A stretch of 5,192 nt of DNA, taken from positions 1-5,192 of the forward strand of contig WGAD01000375.1 of NCBI GenBank assembly GCA_015489255.1, in the 5' to 3' direction. Positions 1 through 5,192 of the stretch are shown here, one piece after another. The position numbers and the translations under genes were made by a program. The first letter of the stretch is position 1; each line of letters starts with the position of its first letter. Source of the DNA: Anaerolineales bacterium. GTDB lineage: Bacteria > Chloroflexota > Anaerolineae > Anaerolineales > Villigracilaceae. Under the pieces are notes generated by a model. The model saw only the letters and a list, made by a program, of their open reading frames with translations, was not told the DNA's origin and did not search any database.

Positions 1-565
1 CCCGGACTGGGTGGCCGCCGACCTGCTGGCGCAAGCCGAACACGACCCGCTGGCCGCGGCCATCCTGCTCACCCCCAGCCGCAGGTTGGCGACCGCCGTT
101 CAGGAGGCCGTCGCCCGCCAGGCCGCCTCGCTTTCGCGGCGCGAGATCATCGCCCAGTCGTTGGCGCGCAACGGCGGCGTCGTCCTCACGCCCGACCTGG
201 AAACCGCCGCCGCCCTGGCCGATGAATACGCCGCCGAGCACCTCTGCCTGGCGGTAGAAGCGCCCCGCGACCTGATGAACCGCATCCGCAACGCCGGCGG
301 CTTCTTCCTCGGCGATCACTCCTTTGAAGTCTTGGGAGATTACGTCGCCGGCCCCAGCCATGTGATGCCCACCGGCGGCACCGCGCGCTTCGCTTCGCCG
401 CTCAACCTGCTCGACTTCGTCAAAATCAGCAGCCTGATCGCCCTGGACGCCGCAACCGCGCGGGTCCTCAGCCCGCTGGCGGCCCGCATCGCCCGCGCCG
501 AAACGCTCACCGCCCACGCCGCCGCCGCCGATTTTCGCAGCCCGCCAGACGAGGAGGCCGCATGA
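1..565 (+). CDS. hisD: Histidinol dehydrogenase, C-terminal part (5' end outside window)
   Basis: HisD carries out the last two steps of histidine synthesis in the cytoplasm, oxidising L-histidinol through the aldehyde to L-histidine with NAD+ and a zinc ion. Reading is open from the window edge (first full codon at base 2), giving 187 codons. By comparison with E. coli HisD (about 434 residues), roughly the first 240 residues are missing. The fragment begins with the family stretch [16 protein letters not shown]. It keeps the catalytic Glu-His pair in AAEHL (codons 79-80), the conserved Asp of GDYVAG (codon 113) followed by HVMPTGG, and the C-terminal zinc-ligand His in LTAH (codon 172). The GTG at base 11 is inside the gene and is not a start. 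The TGA stop (563-565) overlaps the hisC ATG as ATGA. Identification is secure; only the 5' truncation by the window is unusual. Confidence 0.97.
   Translation, partial: PDWVAADLLAQAEHDPLAAAILLTPSRRLATAVQEAVARQAASLSRREIIAQSLARNGGVVLTPDLETAAALADEYAAEHLCLAVEAPRDLMNRIRNAGGFFLGDHSFEVLGDYVAGPSHVMPTGGTARFASPLNLLDFVKISSLIALDAATARVLSPLAARIARAETLTAHAAAADFRSPPDEEAA
551..557 (+). promoter_or_regulatory. Ribosome binding site of hisC
   Basis: The purine run GAGGAGG lies inside the end of hisD, four bases before the hisC ATG at 562. It supports that start over later in-frame codons, and suggests that hisC translation follows hisD through the ATGA overlap. Confidence 0.7.
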
Positions 566-1683
566 AGCTGCCCGCCGTCCGTCCAGAAGTGGCCGCGCTG
601 CCGGCCTATCAGCCAGTGCAGCCCCTACACGTCCGCGCTCGCCAGTTGGGGCTCAGGCCCGCCGATCTGGTCAAACTGGACGCCAACGAAAACCCCTACG
701 GCCCGCTGCCCGCCGTCCGTCAGGCGCTGGCAGGCCTCGAGGGGCTGCACATCTATCCCGATCCGGCCCGCCGCCGCCTGCGCGCCGCCCTGGCCGCCTG
801 GCTGGACGTGCCAGCGGAGCGCATCCTGGCCGGCGCCGGCGCCGACGAATTGATCGACCTGACCCTGCGCCTGCTACTGCCCCCCGGCGAAGCCGCCCTC
901 ACCTGCCCGCCGACCTTCAGCATGTACGCCTTCGGCGCCCGGCTGAACGGTGGGCGCGTGGTAGCCGTCCCCCGCCGCGCAGATTTTTCCCTCGACCTGG
1001 ACGGCATTCGCCGTGCCGTGGCGCGGGAAAAACCACGCCTCCTCTTTCTGGCCTCGCCCAACAACCCGGACGGCGGATTGCTCTCGCAAGCCGAGCTGGA
1101 CGCCCTCCTCGACCTGCCCCTCTATCTCGTGCTGGACGAGGCCTACGTTGAATTCGCTCCCGCCGGCAGCAGCCGCGCCCGCCAGGTATTGCAGCGCCCC
1201 AACCTGATCGTCCTGCGCACCTTCAGCAAATGGGGCGGTCTGGCCGGGCTGCGCGTGGGCTACGGCCTCTTTCCCTCCGCCCTCATGCCCCACCTGTGGA
1301 AGCTGAAGCCGCCCTACAACCTCAACGCCGCCGCCGAAACCGCCGCCCTGGTCACCTTGCAGCGCCTGGACGAACAACGCCGCCGGACGGAGGCCATCCT
1401 GGCCGAGCGCGAGCGACTCTCCGCCGCCCTGCGCGCCTTTCCCTGGCTCCACCCCCTCCCCAGCCAGGCCAATTTCATCCTCTGTCGGGTCAGCGGACGC
1501 CGGGCCGCCGACCTGTACCGCCAGCTGATGGCCCGCGGCATCCTCATTCGCTACTTCAACAAACCCGGCCTGCGCGACGCCATCCGCATCAGCGTGGGGC
1601 GGCCAGAAGATACCGACCGCCTGCTGCAAGCCCTGGAAGACATCGCCCGCCAGCCCGCCCCCCGGCAAGGAGAACGCCCATGA
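562..1683 (+). CDS. hisC: Histidinol-phosphate aminotransferase
   Basis: This fold-type I, PLP-dependent aminotransferase converts imidazole acetol phosphate and glutamate to L-histidinol phosphate and 2-oxoglutarate. The 373-residue product is of normal family length. Visible landmarks in order are the N-terminal substrate/cofactor motif [14 protein letters not shown], and the phosphate-loop segment [10 protein letters not shown]. Next come SPNNPDGG with the cofactor-contacting Asn (N167/N168), LDEAY with Asp192 and Tyr195, and the Schiff-base lysine Lys223 in [12 protein letters not shown]. The C-terminal Arg342 in AIRISVG should bind the substrate carboxylate/phosphate end. SPNNPDGG differs slightly from the usual NPNNPTG but keeps the Asn. 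The ATG lies four bases after a GAGGAGG ribosome binding site and overlaps the hisD stop. The TGA stop overlaps the hisB ATG (1680-1683). A different subclass-I substrate (for example aromatic amino acids) is possible in principle, but the his context makes HisC the clear call. Confidence 0.96.
   Translation: MKLPAVRPEVAALPAYQPVQPLHVRARQLGLRPADLVKLDANENPYGPLPAVRQALAGLEGLHIYPDPARRRLRAALAAWLDVPAERILAGAGADELIDLTLRLLLPPGEAALTCPPTFSMYAFGARLNGGRVVAVPRRADFSLDLDGIRRAVAREKPRLLFLASPNNPDGGLLSQAELDALLDLPLYLVLDEAYVEFAPAGSSRARQVLQRPNLIVLRTFSKWGGLAGLRVGYGLFPSALMPHLWKLKPPYNLNAAAETAALVTLQRLDEQRRRTEAILAERERLSAALRAFPWLHPLPSQANFILCRVSGRRAADLYRQLMARGILIRYFNKPGLRDAIRISVGRPEDTDRLLQALEDIARQPAPRQGERP
1667..1672 (+). 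promoter_or_regulatory. Ribosome binding site of hisB
   Basis: AAGGAG sits seven bases before the ATG at 1680. It fixes the hisB start even though the same frame stays open for about 150 codons upstream, inside hisC. Confidence 0.75.
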
Positions 1684-2267
1684 GAACCGCCGTCATCCAC
1701 CGCCAGACCAGAGAGACCGATATCCGCCTGCAGCTCAACCTCGACGGGCGCGGGCAGGCCGAGGTGCAAACCGGACTGGGTTTCCTCGATCACATGCTCC
1801 ATCAACTGGCCGCTCACGGGTTGTTCGATCTCTCCCTTTCAGCCCGCGGCGACCTGCACATCGACGAACACCACACCGTCGAAGATTGCGCGCTGGCTTT
1901 GGGCGCCGCCTTCGACCAGGCGCTCGGCGATCGGCGCGGCATCGCCCGCATGGGGTCGGCCTATGCCCCGCTAGACGAAACCCTGGCCCTGGCCGTCGTC
2001 GATTTCTCCGGTCGCCCGTACACCGTCGTCCAGGCCACCTGGCACACGCCCGCCGTCGGCGGCATTGCCACCACGCTCTTCCCGCACTTCTTCCGCTCCT
2101 TCGCCGTCACCGCGCGCGCCACCCTGCACCTGCAAGTGCTCTACGGAGAAGACGACCACCACCAGGCGGAGGCCCTCTTCAAGGCCTGGGCGCGCGCGCT
2201 GTCTGCCGCCACCCGTCCCGATCCACGTCGCGGCGACGTCGTCCCCAGTACTAAAGGAGTGCTGTAA
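1680..2267 (+). CDS. hisB: Imidazoleglycerol-phosphate dehydratase
   Basis: HisB is a manganese-dependent dehydratase that turns D-erythro-imidazoleglycerol phosphate into imidazole acetol phosphate; the family normally forms a 24-mer. The 195-residue product is the standard monofunctional length, with no N-terminal HAD phosphatase domain as in the E. coli enzyme. Metal-binding motifs are all present: [15 protein letters not shown] (first family signature), TLHL, and [13 protein letters not shown] (second signature). The second has Asp where Asn is commoner, a change the family tolerates. The C-terminus ends in the typical PSTKGVL. The start is set by AAGGAG seven bases upstream and by the family N-terminus [14 protein letters not shown]. 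The upstream open frame is hisC read out of frame. The TAA stop directly abuts the hisH ATG. Because HisB lacks a phosphatase domain, the pathway needs a separate histidinol-phosphate phosphatase. Confidence 0.97.
   Translation: MRTAVIHRQTRETDIRLQLNLDGRGQAEVQTGLGFLDHMLHQLAAHGLFDLSLSARGDLHIDEHHTVEDCALALGAAFDQALGDRRGIARMGSAYAPLDETLALAVVDFSGRPYTVVQATWHTPAVGGIATTLFPHFFRSFAVTARATLHLQVLYGEDDHHQAEALFKAWARALSAATRPDPRRGDVVPSTKGVL
2253..2259 (+). promoter_or_regulatory. Strong ribosome binding site of hisH
   Basis: AAAGGAG lies within the last codons of hisB, eight bases before the hisH ATG at 2268. It is the best Shine-Dalgarno match I noticed in the window. This suggests the HisH subunit was meant to be well translated, and it makes the downstream reading-frame break more notable. 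Confidence 0.75.
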
Positions 2268-2630
2268 ATGATCCTGCTCGTCGATTACGGCATCGGCAAC
2301 CTGCGTTCCGTCGCCAAAGCCCTGCAAGCCGTGGGCGCCACCGTTCGCATCAGCGACCAGCCCGCCGACCTGGAAGCCGCGGAGAAGATCGTCCTGCCAG
2401 GCGTAGGCGCATTCGGCGACGGCATGAACGGCCTGCGCGCCCGCGGGCTGATCACCCCCCTCCGCACCGCCTGGCAGGCGGGCAAACCTTTGCTTGGCAT
2501 CTGCCTCGGGATGCAGTTATTGTTTGCCTCCAGCGAAGAATCCCCCGACGTCTCCGGGCTGGGCTGGCTGCCCGGGCGGGTGCGCCGTTTTCCGCTCGGG
2601 CAGCGCGCCCCCGATGGGCAACGGCTCAAA

Positions 2631-2638
2631 GTCCACAC
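2631..2638 (+). other. Frameshift point in hisH (one C missing)
   Basis: The bases read GTCCACAC, whereas the family motif KVPH would need GTC-CCA-CAC. A single C is therefore missing beside a short CA repeat. No slippery heptamer of the usual programmed -1 type (X XXY YYZ) is present here, so a simple deletion or a sequence error is the better reading. Confidence 0.85.
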
Positions 2639-2880
2639 ACCGGTTGGAACCGCCTCTGGCCGCAGCAGACCTCCCCATTGTTAGACGGCCTCGAAGCAGG
2701 CGCCTACGCTTACTTCAACCACGGTTACTACTGTCAGCCCGCAGAAACCGCCGCTTGCCTGGCAGCCACCGACTACGGCTTGCGCTTCGCCGCCGTCGTC
2801 GGGCACGGCAATTTGTACGGCGTTCAATTCCACCCGGAAAAAAGTCAACGGGTGGGGCTGCGAATTCTGAAAAACTTCCT

Positions 2881-2884
2881 GGAG
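2881..2884 (+). promoter_or_regulatory. Ribosome binding site of hisA
   Basis: GGAG is eight bases before the ATG at 2893. An in-frame ATG at 2887 is only two bases away from it and is too close to be the main start, so the site favours 2893. Confidence 0.65.
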
Positions 2885-2892
2885 AAATGCCC

Positions 2893-3612
2893 ATGACTTC
2901 TTTCATCCTCTATCCAGCCATCGACCTGCGTCAGGGGCGCGTGGTGCGACTGCGGCAAGGCGACCCCAGACGAGAGACGGTGTACAGCGACGATCCGCAG
3001 GAGACCGCCCGCCGCTGGCGCGCCGCAGGCGCGGATTGGCTGCACGTGGTCAATCTGGACGGCGCTTTCGGCCTGGACGCCGCCCCCAACCTGGAGGCCC
3101 TGCGCCGCATCCTGGCCCTCGGCGGCGCGGTACAATTCGGCGGCGGCGTTCAAACCCTGGCCGACATCGAGCGCCTGCTCGCCATGGGCGTGACCCGTGT
3201 GGTGCTGGGCACCGCCGCCGTAGAAAACCCCGATCTGGTGCGGCAGGCCCTGCAACGCTTCGGCCCGCAGGCCGTTGCCGTGGCCCTGGACGCCCGCGAT
3301 GGCCGCATCCGCACCCACGGCTGGCAGCAAGAAAGCGATCTCTCGCCGCAGGTCCTGGGCAAAGCGCTGGCCTGTGCCGGCCTGAAGACGGTCCTCTTTA
3401 CCGACATCGCCCGCGACGGCCTCGGCAACGGCATCAACGTGGAGGCCAGCCAGGCGCTGGCCCGCGCCAGCGGCCTGAAGGTGATCGCCTCCGGCGGGGC
3501 AGCCTCGCTGGACGACGTCCGCCGCGTGCGGGCCGCCGGGCTCAGCGGGTTGGTGATCGGGCGCGCCCTTTACGAGGGGCGATTCACCCTGCAAGAGGCC
3601 TTAACATGTTAG
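2893..3612 (+). CDS. hisA: ProFAR isomerase (1-(5-phosphoribosyl)-5-[(5-phosphoribosylamino)methylideneamino]imidazole-4-carboxamide isomerase)
   Basis: HisA is a (beta/alpha)8-barrel enzyme that performs an Amadori rearrangement of ProFAR to PRFAR in the cytoplasm. The 239-residue product is of normal length. It opens with [17 protein letters not shown], where Asp11 is the expected general base. [10 protein letters not shown] and QFGGGVQ follow, then the second catalytic Asp133 in [16 protein letters not shown] and the phosphate-binding IASGGAAS close the barrel, with [11 protein letters not shown] near the end. HisA rather than HisF is indicated by YPAIDL (HisF has IPCLDV), by the short loop after LDARDG, and by the second gene downstream that is a better HisF. 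The start overlaps the hisH stop as ATGA, with GGAG eight bases upstream. An ATG two codons earlier (2887) is the alternative. The TAG stop lies seven bases into hisF. I see no sign of damage. Confidence 0.97.
   Translation: MTSFILYPAIDLRQGRVVRLRQGDPRRETVYSDDPQETARRWRAAGADWLHVVNLDGAFGLDAAPNLEALRRILALGGAVQFGGGVQTLADIERLLAMGVTRVVLGTAAVENPDLVRQALQRFGPQAVAVALDARDGRIRTHGWQQESDLSPQVLGKALACAGLKTVLFTDIARDGLGNGINVEASQALARASGLKVIASGGAASLDDVRRVRAAGLSGLVIGRALYEGRFTLQEALTC
3593..3598 (+). promoter_or_regulatory. Ribosome binding site of hisF
   Basis: AAGAGG lies seven bases before the hisF ATG at 3606, inside the last codons of hisA. It decides the start, although the hisF frame stays open far upstream within hisA. 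Confidence 0.6.
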
Positions 3613-4367
3613 CCAAACGCATCATCCCCTGCCTGGACGTGAAAGATGGCCGCGTGGTCAAAGGGGTGCACTTCGTCGGCCTGCGCGACGCCGGCGACCC
3701 GCTGGAACAGGCCCGCCTCTACGATCGGCAAGGCGCGGATGAACTCGTCTTCCTGGACATTTCCGCCACCCCCGAAGGCCGGGCCACCACCGCCGACCTG
3801 GTGCGCCGCGTGGCCGATCAGGTCTTCCTGCCGCTGACCGTTGGCGGCGGCATCCGCTCGCTGAACGACATGCGCCGCCTGCTGCTGGCCGGCGCCGACA
3901 AGATCAGCCTCAATTCCGCCGCCGTGCGCCAGCCAGAGCTGCTTACCCTCGGCGCGCAACGGTTCGGCAGCCAGTGCATCGTCCTCGCGCTAGACGCCCG
4001 CCGCCGCCCCAACGGCTGGGAAGTGGTCATCGATGGCGGGCGCACGCCCACCGGGCTGGACGCCCTCGCCTGGGCGCGCGAGGCCGTCGCGCGGGGGGCC
4101 GGTGAGATCCTGCTGACCAGCATGGACGCCGACGGCACCCTCGACGGGTACGATGTGGAACTGACCTGCGCCGTCGCCGCCGCCGTGGAGGTGCCGGTCA
4201 TCGCCAGCGGCGGCGCCGGTCGCCCGGAACACTTCGCCGAAGTTCTGGCCTGCGCCGATGCCGCCCTGGCCGCCTCCCTCTTCCACGACGGGAAGCTCAC
4301 CGTCCCTCAGCTGAAGGACTACCTCCACCAGCGTGGCCTGCCCGTCCGCCGCCCCGGCGGCGCCTGA
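3606..4367 (+). CDS. hisF: Imidazoleglycerol-phosphate synthase cyclase subunit
   Basis: HisF uses ammonia delivered by HisH to convert PRFAR into imidazoleglycerol phosphate and AICAR, the latter feeding purine synthesis. The 253-residue product matches the family length. It begins [19 protein letters not shown] with catalytic Asp11, and has the second catalytic Asp130 in LALDARR, both at the same numbers as in the Thermotoga enzyme. Other barrel motifs are [45 protein letters not shown] and the phosphate loop IASGGAG. The C-terminus is [13 protein letters not shown]. It overlaps hisA by seven bases. It is related to HisA by the known barrel duplication, but the N-terminal PCLDV and length are diagnostic. 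Its partner HisH is frameshifted in this sequence. If that break is real, HisF could still work with free ammonia, as isolated HisF enzymes are known to do in vitro. Confidence 0.97.
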   Translation: MLAKRIIPCLDVKDGRVVKGVHFVGLRDAGDPLEQARLYDRQGADELVFLDISATPEGRATTADLVRRVADQVFLPLTVGGGIRSLNDMRRLLLAGADKISLNSAAVRQPELLTLGAQRFGSQCIVLALDARRRPNGWEVVIDGGRTPTGLDALAWAREAVARGAGEILLTSMDADGTLDGYDVELTCAVAAAVEVPVIASGGAGRPEHFAEVLACADAALAASLFHDGKLTVPQLKDYLHQRGLPVRRPGGA

Positions 4368-4378
4368 CCGCCCCCTCC

Positions 4379-4382
4379 GGAG
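4379..4382 (+). promoter_or_regulatory. Ribosome binding site of hisI
   Basis: GGAG lies in the 22-base gap after hisF, seven bases before the ATG at 4390, and forms half of the palindrome CTCCGGAG (4375-4382). It sets the hisI start; the frame is open further upstream into hisF, but those codons are not hisI-like. Confidence 0.6.
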
Positions 4383-4389
4383 CCGCCTT

Positions 4390-4752
4390 ATGGAACTCAA
4401 ATACGACGCCAACGGCCTCATCCCCGCCGTCGTGCAAGACGCCGACAGCGGGCAGGTGCTCATGGTCGCCTGGATGAACGCCGAATCCCTCCGCCTGACT
4501 CGCGCCACCCGCCTGGCGCATTTCTGGAGCCGCAGCCGCCGCACGCTCTGGCTCAAAGGAGCGACCTCCGGCAACTATCTGCACGTCCAGCGCATTCTGG
4601 TCGATTGCGATGCCGATACACTGCTCCTGCTCGTTTACCCCCAGGGGCCTGCCTGTCACACCGGCGCGGTTTCCTGTTTCTTTCGTTCTTTGGAGTCTGA
4701 TGATGAACCTTCACGACCTGTTTTCCATTATCACCAGCCGCCGCCAGGCTGA
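4390..4752 (+). CDS. hisI: Phosphoribosyl-AMP cyclohydrolase
   Basis: HisI opens the adenine ring of phosphoribosyl-AMP to give ProFAR, the third pathway step, using zinc and magnesium. The product has 120 residues. Family motifs are [44 protein letters not shown], and the metal cluster VDCDAD followed by [12 protein letters not shown]. The three Cys of DCD, ACHTG and SCF are the expected zinc ligands, and the Asp residues around DCDAD the magnesium ligands. After SCFFRSLE the last 20 or so residues (ending QPPPG) look unconserved, and they share DNA with the start of hisE in another frame. In many bacteria HisI and HisE are one fused protein; here they are separate frames. The start at 4390 has GGAG seven bases before it. 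This is the only gene in the window separated from its upstream neighbour by a gap. Confidence 0.95.
   Translation: MELKYDANGLIPAVVQDADSGQVLMVAWMNAESLRLTRATRLAHFWSRSRRTLWLKGATSGNYLHVQRILVDCDADTLLLLVYPQGPACHTGAVSCFFRSLESDDEPSRPVFHYHQPPPG
4691..4695 (+). promoter_or_regulatory. Ribosome binding site of hisE, within hisI
   Basis: TGGAG follows a T-rich tract (about 4670-4691). It is seven bases before the ATG at 4703 and only four before the ATG at 4700, favouring 4703. The relatively AT-rich stretch stands out from the GC-rich surroundings and should leave the initiation region little structured. Confidence 0.6.
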
Positions 4753-4987
4753 TCCAGCGCACTCATACACCGCCCGTCTCCTGGCGCAAGGGGAAGATGA
4801 AATCCTCAAAAAAATCGGCGAAGAAGCCGTGGAAGTCATCCTGGCGGCCAAAAGCCAGGGCGACCAGCGATTGATTGAAGAAAGCGCAGATCTGCTCTAT
4901 CATCTGCTGGTGCTGCTGTCCGCCCGCGGCCTGAACCTGAACGTCATCGAAGACGAATTGGGCCGCCGTCACCGCCCGCAGCCATGA
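4703..4987 (+). CDS. hisE: Phosphoribosyl-ATP pyrophosphohydrolase
   Basis: HisE removes pyrophosphate from phosphoribosyl-ATP, the second pathway step. It is an all-alpha MazG-like enzyme. The 94-residue product fits a standalone His[15 protein letters not shown], then the family motif [31 protein letters not shown], and [14 protein letters not shown]. The acidic residues of EEAVE and EESADL are the expected magnesium site. Two start codons are adjacent, at 4700 and 4703; the second has the better distance to TGGAG. The first 50 bases overlap the end of hisI in another frame. An alternative is that this was once the C-terminal half of a fused HisIE, separated by a frameshift, but the good ribosome binding site and natural N-terminus argue for a real separate gene. 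Codon use here is slightly richer in A (AAA, GAA) than in neighbouring genes. The stop overlaps the next ATG as ATGA. Confidence 0.94.
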   Translation: MNLHDLFSIITSRRQADPAHSYTARLLAQGEDEILKKIGEEAVEVILAAKSQGDQRLIEESADLLYHLLVLLSARGLNLNVIEDELGRRHRPQP

Positions 4988-5192
4988 CAGAGATCCTGCT
5001 CTTCGACATGGACGGGGTGCTGCTGCACCCTCACGGCTATCACCGCGCCCTGCAGGAGGTGGTAGCGCGCATCGGCTCACTTCTTGGCTACACGAAAACT
5101 AACCTGACCGCCGAGGCCATCGCCGCCTTCGAAGCCGCCGGCGCAACCAGCGAATGGGATTCCGCCGCCATTTGTGCGGCCCTCCTGCTGGA
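4984..5192 (+). CDS. HAD-family hydrolase, N-terminal part; candidate histidinol-phosphate phosphatase (3' end outside window)
   Basis: The ATG at 4984 overlaps the hisE stop and the frame stays open to the window edge, giving 69 codons. The N-terminus [15 protein letters not shown] is HAD motif I: the first Asp of DMD is the expected phospho-accepting nucleophile and the second the general acid/base. A helical cap-like segment follows, with GYHRALQEVVARIG and then GATSEWDSAAICAALLL, which resembles the cap of subfamily IA phosphatases. Motifs II to IV lie beyond the window, so activity cannot be judged. There is no clear Shine-Dalgarno site, so translation probably depends on coupling to hisE. 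The substrate is not known from sequence. Because HisB here lacks a phosphatase domain and no PHP or inositol-phosphatase type enzyme is visible, a role in dephosphorylating histidinol phosphate is a reasonable inference. A general sugar-phosphate or phosphoglycolate-type phosphatase is the alternative. Confidence 0.82.
   Translation, partial: MTEILLFDMDGVLLHPHGYHRALQEVVARIGSLLGYTKTNLTAEAIAAFEAAGATSEWDSAAICAALLL

Larger units (their letters stand above)
2268..2896 (+). pseudogene. hisH: IGP synthase glutaminase subunit HisH, interrupted by an apparent -1 frameshift
   Basis: HisH is the class I glutamine amidotransferase subunit of imidazoleglycerol-phosphate synthase; it passes ammonia to HisF. 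The gene is split between two frames. From the ATG at 2268 one frame gives MILLVDYGIGNLRSV, the oxyanion-strand motif PGVGAFGDGM, and the nucleophile Cys79 in GICLGMQLL. After Val at 2631-2633 that frame runs into unrelated residues and stops at TAG 2682-2684 (138 residues). In the third codon phase, HTGWNRLWPQQ continues from 2636 through YFNHGYYCQP, TDYG and HGNLYG to the catalytic His and Glu of QFHPEKSQ, ending at TGA 2894-2896. Adding one C near 2634 restores VPHTGWN and a 209-residue product, normal for the family, with Cys79, His189 and Glu191. As written, the 138-residue product lacks the catalytic His and Glu and would have no glutaminase activity. A sequence error is as likely as a real mutation, since both halves are well conserved. 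The stop overlaps the hisA ATG. Confidence 0.9.

Noticed and set aside
874..1668. Long minus-strand open frame of 264 codons antisense to hisC (and a similar 249-codon one at 2845-3594 antisense to hisA)
   Set aside because: Long antisense frames are expected in GC-rich coding DNA. Their translations are low-complexity, rich in Gly, Ala and Gln, and match no family I recognise, while the + strand genes are unambiguous.
1230..1679. Open frame upstream of and in phase with hisB, which could suggest an N-terminal extension
   Set aside because: It is hisC read in another frame and gives Pro/Arg-rich sequence. The HisB family N-terminus and the AAGGAG site place the start at 1680.
2148..2186. HisB second signature reads GEDDHH instead of the commoner G-x-N-x-HH
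   Set aside because: Asp at this place is allowed in the family signature and all metal-ligand His and Glu residues are present, so loss of function is not suggested.
2628..2640. Programmed -1 ribosomal frameshift in hisH
   Set aside because: No slippery heptamer or clear downstream pseudoknot is visible, and I know of no precedent in HisH. A one-base deletion or sequence error explains it more simply.
3036..3605. Open frame upstream of and in phase with hisF, giving an apparent 443-residue protein
   Set aside because: The extra residues are Arg/Pro/Gly-rich and come from hisA read out of frame. The canonical HisF start with Asp11 is at 3606.
4356..4387. Inverted repeat GGCGGC / GCCGCC with a 20-base loop, plus the palindrome CTCCGGAG, around the hisF-hisI gap; considered as a terminator or attenuator
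   Set aside because: The stem is only six pairs, there is no T-run, and such matches are common by chance in this base composition. The following genes belong to the same pathway, so termination here is unlikely.

Overview
The window is one uninterrupted stretch of a histidine biosynthesis operon, entirely on the + strand and strongly GC-rich. Both ends are cut: it opens inside hisD and closes inside a HAD-family hydrolase gene. The order is hisD (3' part) - hisC - hisB - hisH - hisA - hisF - hisI - hisE - HAD hydrolase. The organism is a GC-rich bacterium. Several features fit Chloroflexota (Anaerolineae or a relative): a compact his cluster, a HisB without a phosphatase domain, separate HisI and HisE, and a HAD hydrolase at the end. 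That lineage is an inference from general knowledge, not something the sequence proves.

Layout: 1-565 is the C-terminal part of histidinol dehydrogenase. 562-1683 is histidinol-phosphate aminotransferase. 1680-2267 is imidazoleglycerol-phosphate dehydratase. 2268-2896 is the glutaminase subunit of IGP synthase, broken by an apparent single-base deletion next to position 2634. 2893-3612 is the ProFAR isomerase HisA. 3606-4367 is the cyclase subunit HisF. 4390-4752 is phosphoribosyl-AMP cyclohydrolase HisI. 4703-4987 is phosphoribosyl-ATP pyrophosphohydrolase HisE, which overlaps hisI by 50 bases in another frame. 4984-5192 is the start of a HAD hydrolase. The only gap between genes is 22 bases (4368-4389). 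Every other pair abuts or overlaps, often through an ATGA stop/start, so I expect one transcript with translational coupling. I see no promoter, terminator, RNA gene, mobile element or CRISPR array.

How the genes work together: HisE and HisI hydrolyse phosphoribosyl-ATP and open its ring. HisA isomerises the product to PRFAR. HisH and HisF convert PRFAR to imidazoleglycerol phosphate and AICAR. HisB dehydrates the former, HisC transaminates the product, a phosphatase releases histidinol, and HisD oxidises it to histidine. The first enzyme (HisG) is not in the window and may lie upstream of hisD. No classical histidinol-phosphate phosphatase is visible, which makes the terminal HAD gene a candidate for that step.

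The two points most worth checking are the hisH frameshift (real mutation or sequence error) and whether the HAD gene is the missing phosphatase. No exotic or clearly undescribed system is visible.
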